From JAAYTD01 sp964472015 (lineage in GTDB: Bacteria > Bacteroidota > Ignavibacteria > Kapaibacteriales > UBA2268): a stretch of 42,984 nucleotides of DNA. Positions 26,535 to 35,001 of this stretch are shown in pieces. Position numbers and translations under genes: made by a program. The notes beneath the pieces are model-generated. The model worked only from the letters and a program-made list of their open reading frames with translations, did not search any database and was not told where the DNA came from. Position 1 is the first letter of the stretch, and each line of letters begins with the position of its first letter. The DNA is taken from contig CAYYIP010000017.1 of the NCBI GenBank assembly GCA_964472015.1, positions 1 to 42,984 on the forward strand, given 5' to 3'.

Positions 26535-29500
26535 ATGATTAAAATAAAATACAAGATAAATTTACAGATGCAAATCAAAAGAAGTTTAAAATATATTCTA
26601 TTATTATTTTATATATTTTGTAGTTCTACATACAGTAAAGCAGGTCTTAAAATTAATAATTTTGATAAAAATTATATAAATTTATCCTTTATTCCTGATA
26701 TTGAACGAATCGATACTATTATATCTAATGGTAAAAAGTATTTAATGCCAATTATTAAAGATGTAAGTAGTAATGTAAATATAGGCGAACCAATGGATAT
26801 GTTTTATAATTTCCCCGTTTTACAGGATATCCCTTTTGAATTATCTATTGAACATTATGAAGTATTTGGAATTAATGAATATAATATTGATATAGTTCCT
26901 GTACCTACAATAATAAATAATAATAATTATTATATAGAAGAATTTATTTCTAATATAGATGCATATAATAATTATAAACTTCATAATTGGCTAAATACTA
27001 AATTATCAGGCAAGTCTCAATCAAAATATCTGTCTCATATTATTTTCACTGCTGCGAGATATAATTCTCAAACAAAAAGTGTTGAAATTCCAAAGCGAAT
27101 AGATGCTATCATAAAAATAAATTATAAACAAGACGTTAAGTTAAAAAAGAATAATGAATTACTTTCTAACAAACAAGATTTAAATGTTTTAAGTAATGGT
27201 AAATGGTTGCGTCTTGCAATAAAAAAAGAGGGTATTTATAGAATAACAGCTAAAGAATTAGAAAATGCTGGTTTAAATATCCCTTCAGAACAAATAAAAA
27301 CTATAAAAATTTTTGGTAATAGTGGTGATATATTAAGTGAAAAAGTAGAAGATGGTTTAAATAATATCTTAAATGAGCAAAGTATAATAGTTAATACAAG
27401 TAGTGATGGAAAATTAGAAGATATAATTTTTTATGCGTCTGGAAGTTCAGGTTTTAAAAATGTTCAATCTGTTTCTGATATATATTCATATAGGTTTGTA
27501 AAACATTACTTAAATTATATGGATAAGTATAATTATTATCTTTTAACTTTTGGAGGAATAGATGGAAAACGCGCTGTGTCACAAGAAGTAGAAGAACCTA
27601 CAACGTATAGTCCAGAATTTTATATTGCTTCGATTTTTTCTGAAGATGATATAATTATGCCGTCTTTGTGGGGGAATGGACGTATTTTTTTAGGTAGTTC
27701 AAATTTTACAACACCTTTTACTGACAAGTTATTTAATGTTGTAAATAATAGTGGTACTGATAGTATATTTTATTTATTTTCGGTAGCTCATACTTCAAGT
27801 AATGTGGGCGAATTTGCAGTATCTTTTCGTGATAAGCAAACACCTATGTCAGTAATTAGTATTGGTTCATCAACAGGTTCTTACGAATCAGCACGTATGT
27901 ATACTTGGTATGCAGGATATCCTGTAAATGATTTACCTGCATCATCAAATTCTACTGCATATATAAATTATGATGGTGCAAATAGTGCAATTCCTTATAT
28001 GAATTTTTATGAAATACATTATCCTCGTAAATTTATTGCAATAGATGGCGAAATATCATTTTTTACTAATGATAATGATACTAATTCCATCGGGGAATAT
28101 AATATTTCAGGGTTTGGTAAAAATAAATATGGGTTTGATGTTACCGATGCATCTAATCCAATATTATTAAAGAACATATCTAATAATGAAAATAATTTTA
28201 ATTTTAAATCAAATAATAAAAATGTATATTCAAGATTAGATAAAAAACATTTCTTTATTTCTTCTAATTTAAAAAACTTAGAATCAATTGAAAGTATATA
28301 TTTAGATAATTTAAGGGGTAGCGATATTAGTGCTGATGTTATTATTATAACTTGTGACAGTTTATTATCGTCAGCCAATAAATTTGCAACTTATCGTAAA
28401 GAACAGAGTGGATATACAACAACAGTTGTTACTTTGGATAAAATATATAATGAATTTTCGCATAGTCGTCTAGATGTTACCGCTATAAGAGATTATATTC
28501 AATATGCTTATAATCATTGGAGTATAAAACCTAAATTTGTTGTTTTATGGGGGCTTGGTCATTTTGATATGAGAAATATTGAAAATAAAACAAAAAATTT
28601 TGTTCCTACTTTTCAAAGAGATAGTAGACGTATTGCTCCCGGTAATACTACATATATATCAGATAATCAGTCTTGTTATGCTACTGATGAATATTTTGTA
28701 TGTGTTGATGGTGATGACTGGTATCCTGATTTAGCTATTGGGCGTGTTCCTATTACTTCTAATGACGAAGGTAATCTTTATATAAATAAACTTTCAAAGT
28801 ATGAAACACAATCTAATAATAGTAATTGGCGTACAAACATTATTCTTTTTGCAGATGACGATATAGGTGCAGATGGTAGATTTGAAGGCGCTTCCTATCA
28901 TGATGGTGATGCCGAAAGAATATCAGCATTAATTCCCGATGATTTTATGCAGAAAAAAATATATAGTGTTTCTTATCCCGTAGAGATTCAAGCAGGCGCA
29001 AGACGTTTTCCTAAAGTAACCGAAGACATACTAAATTCTACAAGTATAAATGGTGCACAAATATTATTTTATACCGGGCATGGAAATCCTAATATATTAA
29101 TGCACGAACAGGTTGTTACAAGAGAAAATACTTTGCAACGTTTTAGTAATTCTGATAAATTATTTTATTTTATGGCTTCATCTTGTGAAGTAGGAAGATT
29201 TGATAAAAATGGAACGAACTGTATAGGGCGAGAAATTGTAATGCTGCCAAATACGGGTGCAATTGCTTCTATTTCAGCAACTAGAGTATCAGGGATATCA
29301 GCTAATAATACTTTCTTTCAATATATTTATCAAACTATTTTTGATAGAGATGAAAAAGGTAATTATATAACTATTGGCGAAAATGCAAGACGTGCAAAAT
29401 ATTATTATGGTTCTGAACCAACTGCAGAAGCTCTTATGTATGTAATATTAGGCGATCCAACTTTAACGCTATTATATCCAAATGGGAATGTTAGTATTGA

Positions 29501-30593
29501 TAAAATAAATGATATAATAATTGAAAATAATGATGAAGAAGATAGTATGGTTGTTGATATAAAAGCGTTATCAAAAATTAAAATTAATGGGACTATAAGA
29601 TATAGTTTATCAAATGAAATTATAGATAATTTTAATGGGACTGTTATTCTTTCGTTAAATGAAGCAAATATTGAAGTTGAATGTATTACACAGAATGCAT
29701 TGCATAAATTTATAGATGCAGGTGCAATATTGAATAAAAGTGCTTTTCCGGTAATAAATGGAAATTTTGAAGCTGAATTTGTAGTCTCAGGTGATGTTAC
29801 TTTTAGTGATAATAATGCAATTCTTTATGCTTATGCTTTTTCTAATGATGAAACTAAATATGCAAAAGGTGTAACAAAAAAATTAAGAATAAATGATATA
29901 GATACAACTTTAAAAAATGATAATAAAGGACCTATTATTGATTTGTTTATTGATAATAAAATATATTTTAAAAATGGCGATACTGTTAGTAAAAATCCTT
30001 TATTATTAGTTGAGTTAGAGGACGATACCGGATTAAATGTTACAGGTTTAGGAATTGGTCATAAAATTGAGGCTTGGATTGATGACAATCCTAATCCTTT
30101 TGATTTGACTAATAATTTTAATTCTTCATTAGATAATCCACGAGCAGGAACTATTAGTAAGTATTTTTATAATTTAAGTGTAGGGAAACATATAATAAAA
30201 GTTAGAGCATGGGATGTATTTAATAATTATTCTGAAAATTATGTCGAGTTTTTTATCCCTGAAAATGGTTTTATTTTTGATGTTTATTTTGGGCCAAATC
30301 CATTATTTAAGAGTGAAATAATGAAAGCTAATTTAATAGTAAGGCATAATTTGGTTCCTCCAATAAATATTATTGAATTTGAAATATTTAATGCTGATGC
30401 TGTGAAAATTAATGTAGATAAACAATATATAACAAATAATATTATTACAACACAAAGTGTAGGGATTATTCCTTTAAATAATGTATTAAATATTAATGAA
30501 TTAGGAACAGGGTGTTTTTATTATAGGATAAAATGTTTAATTGATGATAATATTTGTGAAAAATTTGGAGTATTAGGTATTATTATTCAATAA
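26535..30593 (+). CDS. porU: Type IX secretion system sortase PorU
   Basis: A 1352-residue secreted cysteine peptidase of family C25 (gingipain-like). PorU sits on the cell surface, removes the C-terminal signal of type IX cargo and attaches it to lipopolysaccharide. A signal peptide ends near YSKA; the ATG at 26568 (MQIKRSLKY) is an equally good or better start. An N-terminal beta-rich region is followed by the C25 domain at about 605-985: VIIITCDSL, LWGLGHFD, the GRVPI...YETQ segment, then catalytic H849 (YTGHGNPN) and C884 (MASSCEVG). Immunoglobulin-like domains follow, ending in a segment with FGPNPL. PorV lies next downstream, as its partner in the attachment complex. Confidence 0.92.
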   Translation: MIKIKYKINLQMQIKRSLKYILLLFYIFCSSTYSKAGLKINNFDKNYINLSFIPDIERIDTIISNGKKYLMPIIKDVSSNVNIGEPMDMFYNFPVLQDIPFELSIEHYEVFGINEYNIDIVPVPTIINNNNYYIEEFISNIDAYNNYKLHNWLNTKLSGKSQSKYLSHIIFTAARYNSQTKSVEIPKRIDAIIKINYKQDVKLKKNNELLSNKQDLNVLSNGKWLRLAIKKEGIYRITAKELENAGLNIPSEQIKTIKIFGNSGDILSEKVEDGLNNILNEQSIIVNTSSDGKLEDIIFYASGSSGFKNVQSVSDIYSYRFVKHYLNYMDKYNYYLLTFGGIDGKRAVSQEVEEPTTYSPEFYIASIFSEDDIIMPSLWGNGRIFLGSSNFTTPFTDKLFNVVNNSGTDSIFYLFSVAHTSSNVGEFAVSFRDKQTPMSVISIGSSTGSYESARMYTWYAGYPVNDLPASSNSTAYINYDGANSAIPYMNFYEIHYPRKFIAIDGEISFFTNDNDTNSIGEYNISGFGKNKYGFDVTDASNPILLKNISNNENNFNFKSNNKNVYSRLDKKHFFISSNLKNLESIESIYLDNLRGSDISADVIIITCDSLLSSANKFATYRKEQSGYTTTVVTLDKIYNEFSHSRLDVTAIRDYIQYAYNHWSIKPKFVVLWGLGHFDMRNIENKTKNFVPTFQRDSRRIAPGNTTYISDNQSCYATDEYFVCVDGDDWYPDLAIGRVPITSNDEGNLYINKLSKYETQSNNSNWRTNIILFADDDIGADGRFEGASYHDGDAERISALIPDDFMQKKIYSVSYPVEIQAGARRFPKVTEDILNSTSINGAQILFYTGHGNPNILMHEQVVTRENTLQRFSNSDKLFYFMASSCEVGRFDKNGTNCIGREIVMLPNTGAIASISATRVSGISANNTFFQYIYQTIFDRDEKGNYITIGENARRAKYYYGSEPTAEALMYVILGDPTLTLLYPNGNVSIDKINDIIIENNDEEDSMVVDIKALSKIKINGTIRYSLSNEIIDNFNGTVILSLNEANIEVECITQNALHKFIDAGAILNKSAFPVINGNFEAEFVVSGDVTFSDNNAILYAYAFSNDETKYAKGVTKKLRINDIDTTLKNDNKGPIIDLFIDNKIYFKNGDTVSKNPLLLVELEDDTGLNVTGLGIGHKIEAWIDDNPNPFDLTNNFNSSLDNPRAGTISKYFYNLSVGKHIIKVRAWDVFNNYSENYVEFFIPENGFIFDVYFGPNPLFKSEIMKANLIVRHNLVPPINIIEFEIFNADAVKINVDKQYITNNIITTQSVGIIPLNNVLNINELGTGCFYYRIKCLIDDNICEKFGVLGIIIQ

Positions 30594-30630
30594 TATCAAT
30601 AAATATTTAATAATATCAATAAATATTTAA
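30591..30630 (+). repeat. 20-bp tandem duplication at porU stop codon
   Basis: The 20-mer TAATATCAATAAATATTTAA is present twice in direct succession (30591-30610, 30611-30630). The first copy includes the porU stop codon (30591-30593). Exact identity suggests a recent slippage event. Confidence 0.9.
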
Positions 30631-30756
30631 TTTTTTGGTATGTTGTTTGTATATAAAACTTATTTTTATAAAACTAATTAAATATAGTATAGTATTATAA
30701 AAATTTTATTATGAAAAAATATTAATATATAAAAATAAAAAGTTTGGAGAAAAACT

Positions 30757-31851
30757 ATGAAAAACAAGAGTGCAAATTTAATTTTGGGTATTTTGTTAAC
30801 TATAGTAATGTTGGTTTCAAATAATGCACTTTTTGCGCAAGCGGGTGGTTCTTCTGTGCCATTTTTAAGAATTGCGCCTGATGCACGTTCAAGTGGAATG
30901 GGCGAAACAGGTGTTGCTATTGCAGATGATGCAAATTCTGTTTATTGGAATCCGGGGGGCTTAGGATTCCTCGATTATTTTAATGAAGGAGATGATTATT
31001 CTGACCCTGAGCTTTACCGCCAAGTGACGCTTTCTTTTTCCCCATGGTTACCACAATTTAATGCTGATTTATTTTATAGTTATGGTACTTATGCTCAGCA
31101 CATAAAAGATGTAGGAACTATAGCAGTAAATTTAATGTTTATGAATTTGGGTCAATTTCAACGTACTGCTGAAAATGGTCAGATATTAGGAACTTTTACT
31201 TCTAATGAATTTGCAGTTGGTGCTTATTATGGAACGACACTTACTGACGAGTTAGGACTTGGTGCAGGAATAAAATATATAAGATCTAATTTAACACCAG
31301 CTACTCAAACTTCACAGGCAGGCGCTGGTAATTCTGCTGCGCTTGATATAGGGATACTTTGGAAGCCCATAGATCTTTGGATATTTAAAGATAATTTAGC
31401 ACTTGGGTTAAACCTTCAAAATCTTGGTCCTAAGATTACTTATATTAGTGAATCTGATCCATTGCCAACAAATTTGAAATTTGGATTTATGTATAATGTA
31501 TATAAAGATGATTTTAATGATTTGAAAGTAGCGATTGATTTTCAAAAATTGCTTGTAAAACGTGATTCAGCTGGCGGTTCTGATCCTGTTCCTATATCAT
31601 TAGTAACTGCATGGTCAAATCCAGGGATGGAATTCTCAGTAGGCGCGGAATATTGGTATGAGCAAGTTGTTGCACTTCGTGCTGGTTTCTTTACAGAACC
31701 ATCTTCATTAGGGGGTAGACAATTTTGGAATCTTGGGGCAGGTGTGAGATATAAGGTTTTCAGACTAGATTTTGGATATATTCTTACTATTGAAGAAAAT
31801 CATCCACTAGCTAATACAATGCGCTTCTCACTGGTAGTAGATTGGAAGTAA
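30757..31851 (+). CDS. porV: Type IX secretion outer-membrane protein PorV
   Basis: A 364-residue FadL-like outer-membrane barrel of the PorV (LptO) family. The signal peptide ends at ALFAQA; the signature follows at once: PFLRIAPDARSSGMGETGVA, then NSVYWNPGGLGFL. The C-terminus ends on a barrel strand (FSLVVDWK). PorV binds the C-terminal signal of cargo leaving the translocon and delivers it to PorU. GGAG at about 30746 precedes the ATG. Gene order porU-porV is the usual one in Bacteroidota and related phyla. A strong terminator follows. The paralog PorQ is the alternative, but adjacency to porU favours PorV. Confidence 0.92.
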   Translation: MKNKSANLILGILLTIVMLVSNNALFAQAGGSSVPFLRIAPDARSSGMGETGVAIADDANSVYWNPGGLGFLDYFNEGDDYSDPELYRQVTLSFSPWLPQFNADLFYSYGTYAQHIKDVGTIAVNLMFMNLGQFQRTAENGQILGTFTSNEFAVGAYYGTTLTDELGLGAGIKYIRSNLTPATQTSQAGAGNSAALDIGILWKPIDLWIFKDNLALGLNLQNLGPKITYISESDPLPTNLKFGFMYNVYKDDFNDLKVAIDFQKLLVKRDSAGGSDPVPISLVTAWSNPGMEFSVGAEYWYEQVVALRAGFFTEPSSLGGRQFWNLGAGVRYKVFRLDFGYILTIEENHPLANTMRFSLVVDWK

Positions 31852-31909
31852 ACATAAAAACATAATAATAATAATTTATTAAATAAATAATTAAATAAAA
31901 AGATTAAGT

Positions 31910-31942
31910 AAACGATTATAATTTTTTATAATCGTTTTTTTT
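31910..31942 (+). terminator. Rho-independent terminator after porV
   Basis: A perfect 12-bp stem AAACGATTATAA (31910-31921) with its complement (31926-31937), a tetraloop TTTT and a T run to 31942. Confidence 0.92.
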
Positions 31943-32072
31943 ATTATAGTTTGTAATTATTATAATTTATACTTGTTGTATTAATAATTTTTATTTTTAT
32001 AAAATTATGATAAAAAATTTATTTATACAATTAATTAAAAATTAATAATTAAAATTAATAATAAATAAATAT

Positions 32073-32116
32073 AAAAAAAAGAATAACCATATAATTTTAG
32101 TTATTCTTTTTTTTTT
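32073..32116. terminator. Terminator for nuoN, also readable on the plus strand
   Basis: Stem GAATAAC (32081-32087) with GTTATTC (32100-32106), extended by A/T runs on both sides, so a U-tract follows the hairpin on either strand. It most likely ends nuoN transcription. Confidence 0.85.
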
Positions 32117-32162
32117 GTAATAGATTATTTTTATACTTATAATTAATTTATATCTTAATTAA

Positions 32163-33674
32163 TTATTTTATTATAATTTGAGCTGATTGTTTAACTAATT
32201 CTAAAAGCGGAGCAAAATCAATTACAAGGAATACAACTGGGATTGTAATTAATAGTAAAAATATTAAATTAGGTTTACTAATATTAATTTTGCTTTGTAT
32301 TTCAATATCAGGTGTTTTTCGGAAGAACATATACATAGGAACACGCATATAATAATAAAGTGATACAACACTATTTAATACACCTATTACTGCTATAACA
32401 ATTGCATTAGCTTCTATAACACTATTGAATAAATACCACTTACCTAAGAACCCAGCTAGAGGCGGAACGCCTGCAAGCGACGCCATAAATATTGACATTG
32501 TAATAGCAAGAAGAGGATTTCTATATCCTAGTCCTGCATAATCTTTTATATTTTCACTATTTATTTCATTTGCTACTAATTGAACAACTAAAAAAGCTCC
32601 AAAGTTCATTAATAAGTATGTAATGAAATAAAACATTACACTTTCAATACCTGCTGTTGTCATTACCATCACACCCATTAATAAATATCCGGCATGAGCG
32701 ATACTAGAATATGCTAACATTCTTTTTAAGTTATTTTGCCATATAGCTAATAAATTTCCTACTGTCATTGTTACAATAGAAATAAACCCGATTATCCAAG
32801 TTAAATTTATTGAAGAAAAAGTATGCCATACATCGATAGTTGAATTTGGTACATCTATTAATCCAACGGCTAAAAATCTAATTAATATTGCAAATCCTGC
32901 TGCTTTTGAAGCTACTGAAAGTAAAGCAGTAGTAGCTACGGGCGAACCTTCATAAACATCAGGAGTCCAAAAATGGAAAGGAACTGCTGATATTTTATAA
33001 GCAAAACCTGCTAAAATTAAAAGAGTTGCGATAGAAATTGCTAAGAAATTAGTACTAGTATGGAAAATTGTATTAATAGCTACTAAGTCTAAAGTTCCTG
33101 TCAAACCATAAATAATTGACATTCCATATATCATTAATCCCGAAGCTAATGAGCCATAAATTACATATTTTAATGATGCTTCACTCGCTCGTTTGACTTC
33201 TTTTGTATAGCCCGCTAGTATGTAAGAACATATTGACATTGTTTCAAAAGCAAGGTATATCATTATTAAATTTGTGGCACTTGATAGAAGAAACATTCCT
33301 AAAGTCATTCCAACAAGTAAAATATAATATTCACCTACACTATTTTTACTATGTAATAATTCTTTTGAACTAAAAGTCATACATACTGTTATTAAAGAAC
33401 CAATAACTATAAGTAATTTAAAAAATTGAGAAAAAGGGTCTACAGAAAGCATTTTACTAAAAGCAAAATTAGCACTTTGGGGCATCCCATAAGTACATAA
33501 AGTAATTGCTGTAATAATTAATCCTGCAAAGGTTAAATAACCCGCTGCTAATTGATGTTTTTTGAATATTACATCTACAAAAACAGCAACAATAAGCGTA
33601 ATTATAAGAACAATCTCGGGCTTGAATAACTCAATACTGTTTATTAAATCTTGTAAGAATAAGAATGATGCCAT
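32163..33674 (-). CDS. nuoN: NADH-quinone oxidoreductase subunit N
   Basis: A 503-residue polytopic membrane protein with about 14 hydrophobic segments, an antiporter-like proton-pumping subunit of respiratory complex I. NuoN-type features are LFKPEIVLIITLIVAVF near the start, YYILLVGMTLGMFLLSSATNL, and the Proton_antipo_M core: AFETMSICSYILAGY, KYVIYGSLASGLMIYG and FHFWTPDVYEGSP. The last of these (HFWxPDVYEG) separates NuoN from NuoM and NuoL. The gene stands alone: the upstream neighbour is on the opposite strand, so it is not in a nuo operon here. The start is not supported by a visible Shine-Dalgarno site. Confidence 0.93.
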   Translation of the reverse strand: MASFLFLQDLINSIELFKPEIVLIITLIVAVFVDVIFKKHQLAAGYLTFAGLIITAITLCTYGMPQSANFAFSKMLSVDPFSQFFKLLIVIGSLITVCMTFSSKELLHSKNSVGEYYILLVGMTLGMFLLSSATNLIMIYLAFETMSICSYILAGYTKEVKRASEASLKYVIYGSLASGLMIYGMSIIYGLTGTLDLVAINTIFHTSTNFLAISIATLLILAGFAYKISAVPFHFWTPDVYEGSPVATTALLSVASKAAGFAILIRFLAVGLIDVPNSTIDVWHTFSSINLTWIIGFISIVTMTVGNLLAIWQNNLKRMLAYSSIAHAGYLLMGVMVMTTAGIESVMFYFITYLLMNFGAFLVVQLVANEINSENIKDYAGLGYRNPLLAITMSIFMASLAGVPPLAGFLGKWYLFNSVIEANAIVIAVIGVLNSVVSLYYYMRVPMYMFFRKTPDIEIQSKINISKPNLIFLLLITIPVVFLVIDFAPLLELVKQSAQIIIK

Positions 33675-33904
33675 ATTTTTCTTTTAACTTATTTTTATTT
33701 ATTCTATTTAATTTATATTCTATTAAATTATAATTATTTATTTTAAATAAATACTCTATATTTAGATATGCAAGTTAATAAAAAAAAATCAAATATCCAT
33801 AATAATAAATCTGTTAATTAAAAAAAAACACAAAAAAAATATAAATATATTGATTTTGGGTACTATTTTTAATATTTTTTCTTTATTTTTAGGAAAAAAA
33901 GTGT

Positions 33905-33912
33905 TATTTTTG
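33905..33912 (+). promoter_or_regulatory. Bacteroidota -7 element TATTTTTG
   Basis: TATTTTTG, about 115 bases before the start of the Tudor-like gene. No -33 TTTG at the right distance. Transcription would start just before the 11-bp repeat array. Confidence 0.5.
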
Positions 33913-33947
33913 TAACCATATATTATAGAAATATTATAAGAGATATT

Positions 33948-33998
33948 AAAATATTTATAAAATATTTATAAAATATATTAAAAATATATTAAAAATAC
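33948..33998 (+). repeat. 11-bp tandem array in leader
   Basis: Four head-to-tail 11-mers: AAAATATTTAT twice, then AAAATATATTA twice, followed by a partial fifth copy. The array lies between the inferred promoter and the Shine-Dalgarno site of the gene at 34029. Confidence 0.8.
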
Positions 33999-34028
33999 AA
34001 CAGATAAAACTAAGGAGTGAAATATAAA

Positions 34029-34496
34029 ATGGCAGCTACTAACCAAGTTCAAGAAGAGATGCAAGAAACACAACCTGTTCAAGAAGCAACTGTTCCAAAG
34101 AAACGTACTCGACGTCGTGCAAAATATGTTACTCTTTATTCAAGTTTTTTAATGAAAGAAACAAAACATGAACTTATAGGCGAGCCTGTTATAACTGAAA
34201 AAGGAAGACAACAATGGGCTAGGTGTACTAGAAGTAATCATTCTCAATTGATAAATTTAGATATTATAAATTCAGAAACTGACAGGTCAAAAGCTGTTAT
34301 TCCAATTTCAAAAGAAGAGGCAAAAAAATATTCGCCTGAAGAAGAATACAATATTGGTGATGTTATATATCATACTATTTGGGAAGATATAGGAATTGTT
34401 AGAGAAAAAATTACAACTAGTACAGGTGGGAATGCAATTATTGTACAATTTGATATCAAGGGTGAAAAACATTTAATAGAGAAATTTAAATTATAA
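34029..34496 (+). CDS. Unrecognised basic protein with Tudor-like C-terminus
   Basis: A 155-residue cytoplasmic protein. Residues 1-22 are Gln/Glu-rich, 24-32 strongly basic (KKRTRRRAK), 63-72 read WARCTRSNHS, and 109-155 (IGDVIYHTIWEDIGIV, then IIVQFDIKGEKHLIEKF) resemble the small Tudor/SH3-like domain at the C-terminus of UvrD/PcrA helicases (GDxVxH...G.V...V.F...G.K.L), which contacts RNA polymerase. That resemblance is by eye only. The frame opens at a GTG at 34017, but AAGGAG at 34012-34017 covers it and fits the ATG at 34029. It is followed after 48 bases by rpsU and shares its terminator, suggesting a role with nucleic acid or the expression machinery. Confidence 0.75.
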   Translation: MAATNQVQEEMQETQPVQEATVPKKRTRRRAKYVTLYSSFLMKETKHELIGEPVITEKGRQQWARCTRSNHSQLINLDIINSETDRSKAVIPISKEEAKKYSPEEEYNIGDVIYHTIWEDIGIVREKITTSTGGNAIIVQFDIKGEKHLIEKFKL

Positions 34497-34544
34497 TTTA
34501 TTTTTTATCATTAATAATCTGCAATAAGTGAGGTAAGTTTAGCA

Positions 34545-34742
34545 GTGTTAGGAGTTACTCTACAATCAAACGAAAATATAGATAGAGCAATTAGACGTTT
34601 TAAAAAGAAGTATGAACGCAGTGGTATACTTAGAGAATATAGAGCAAGAACGGCTTTTGTAAAACCTTCTATGGAAAAGAGATTACAAAGAATAAAATCT
34701 TCCAGACGTCAATATAGAATCTCAAAAGAAATGAATAGATAA
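34545..34742 (+). CDS. rpsU: 30S ribosomal protein S21
   Basis: A 65-residue S21 of the small ribosomal subunit, near the anti-Shine-Dalgarno region of 16S rRNA. Family sequence: NIDRAIRRFKKKYERSGIL, then REYRARTAFVKPSMEKRLQR with a basic tail. It starts at GTG; no upstream in-frame ATG fits, and GAGG at 34530-34533 sits 11 bases before it. Homologs start at the same place (MLGV). It is the second gene of a two-gene unit ended by the terminator at 34768. Confidence 0.95.
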   Translation: MLGVTLQSNENIDRAIRRFKKKYERSGILREYRARTAFVKPSMEKRLQRIKSSRRQYRISKEMNR

Positions 34743-34767
34743 CTTTTTTGATTTAAAATAAAAGAAC

Positions 34768-34799
34768 AATGCCTACTTTTTAGTAGGCATTATTTTTTT
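34768..34799 (+). terminator. Rho-independent terminator after rpsU
   Basis: A perfect 10-bp stem AATGCCTACT (34768-34777) with its complement (34782-34791), tetraloop, one A, then seven T. Confidence 0.93.
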
Positions 34800-35001
34800 A
34801 TGTTACTTAAAATTATTTTAATGATTTTTTTTAAATAATTTACTAAATAATTTAATATAAAATATTATTAATTTTGTTTTTTATTTTACAAAGTTTTTTT
34901 ATATTGCATTAAAAATTTTATAGTAACTATAAATTTTTAATTATCTGAATATTATATATTATATTTTTATATTTTCTTTAATATAACGAGGGTTTTTTGT
35001 T

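Larger units (their letters stand above)
31852..32162. other. Convergent intergenic region with two terminators
   Basis: The 311-base gap between porV and nuoN holds two strong hairpin terminators, annotated separately, in otherwise featureless AT-rich DNA. No further gene is seen. Confidence 0.7.
33675..34028. other. Divergent intergenic region between nuoN and next gene
   Basis: A 354-base AT-rich region with a -7 element (33905-33912), an 11-bp tandem array (33948-33998) and a Shine-Dalgarno site (34012-34017) for the plus-strand gene. No convincing promoter for nuoN is visible. Confidence 0.6.
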
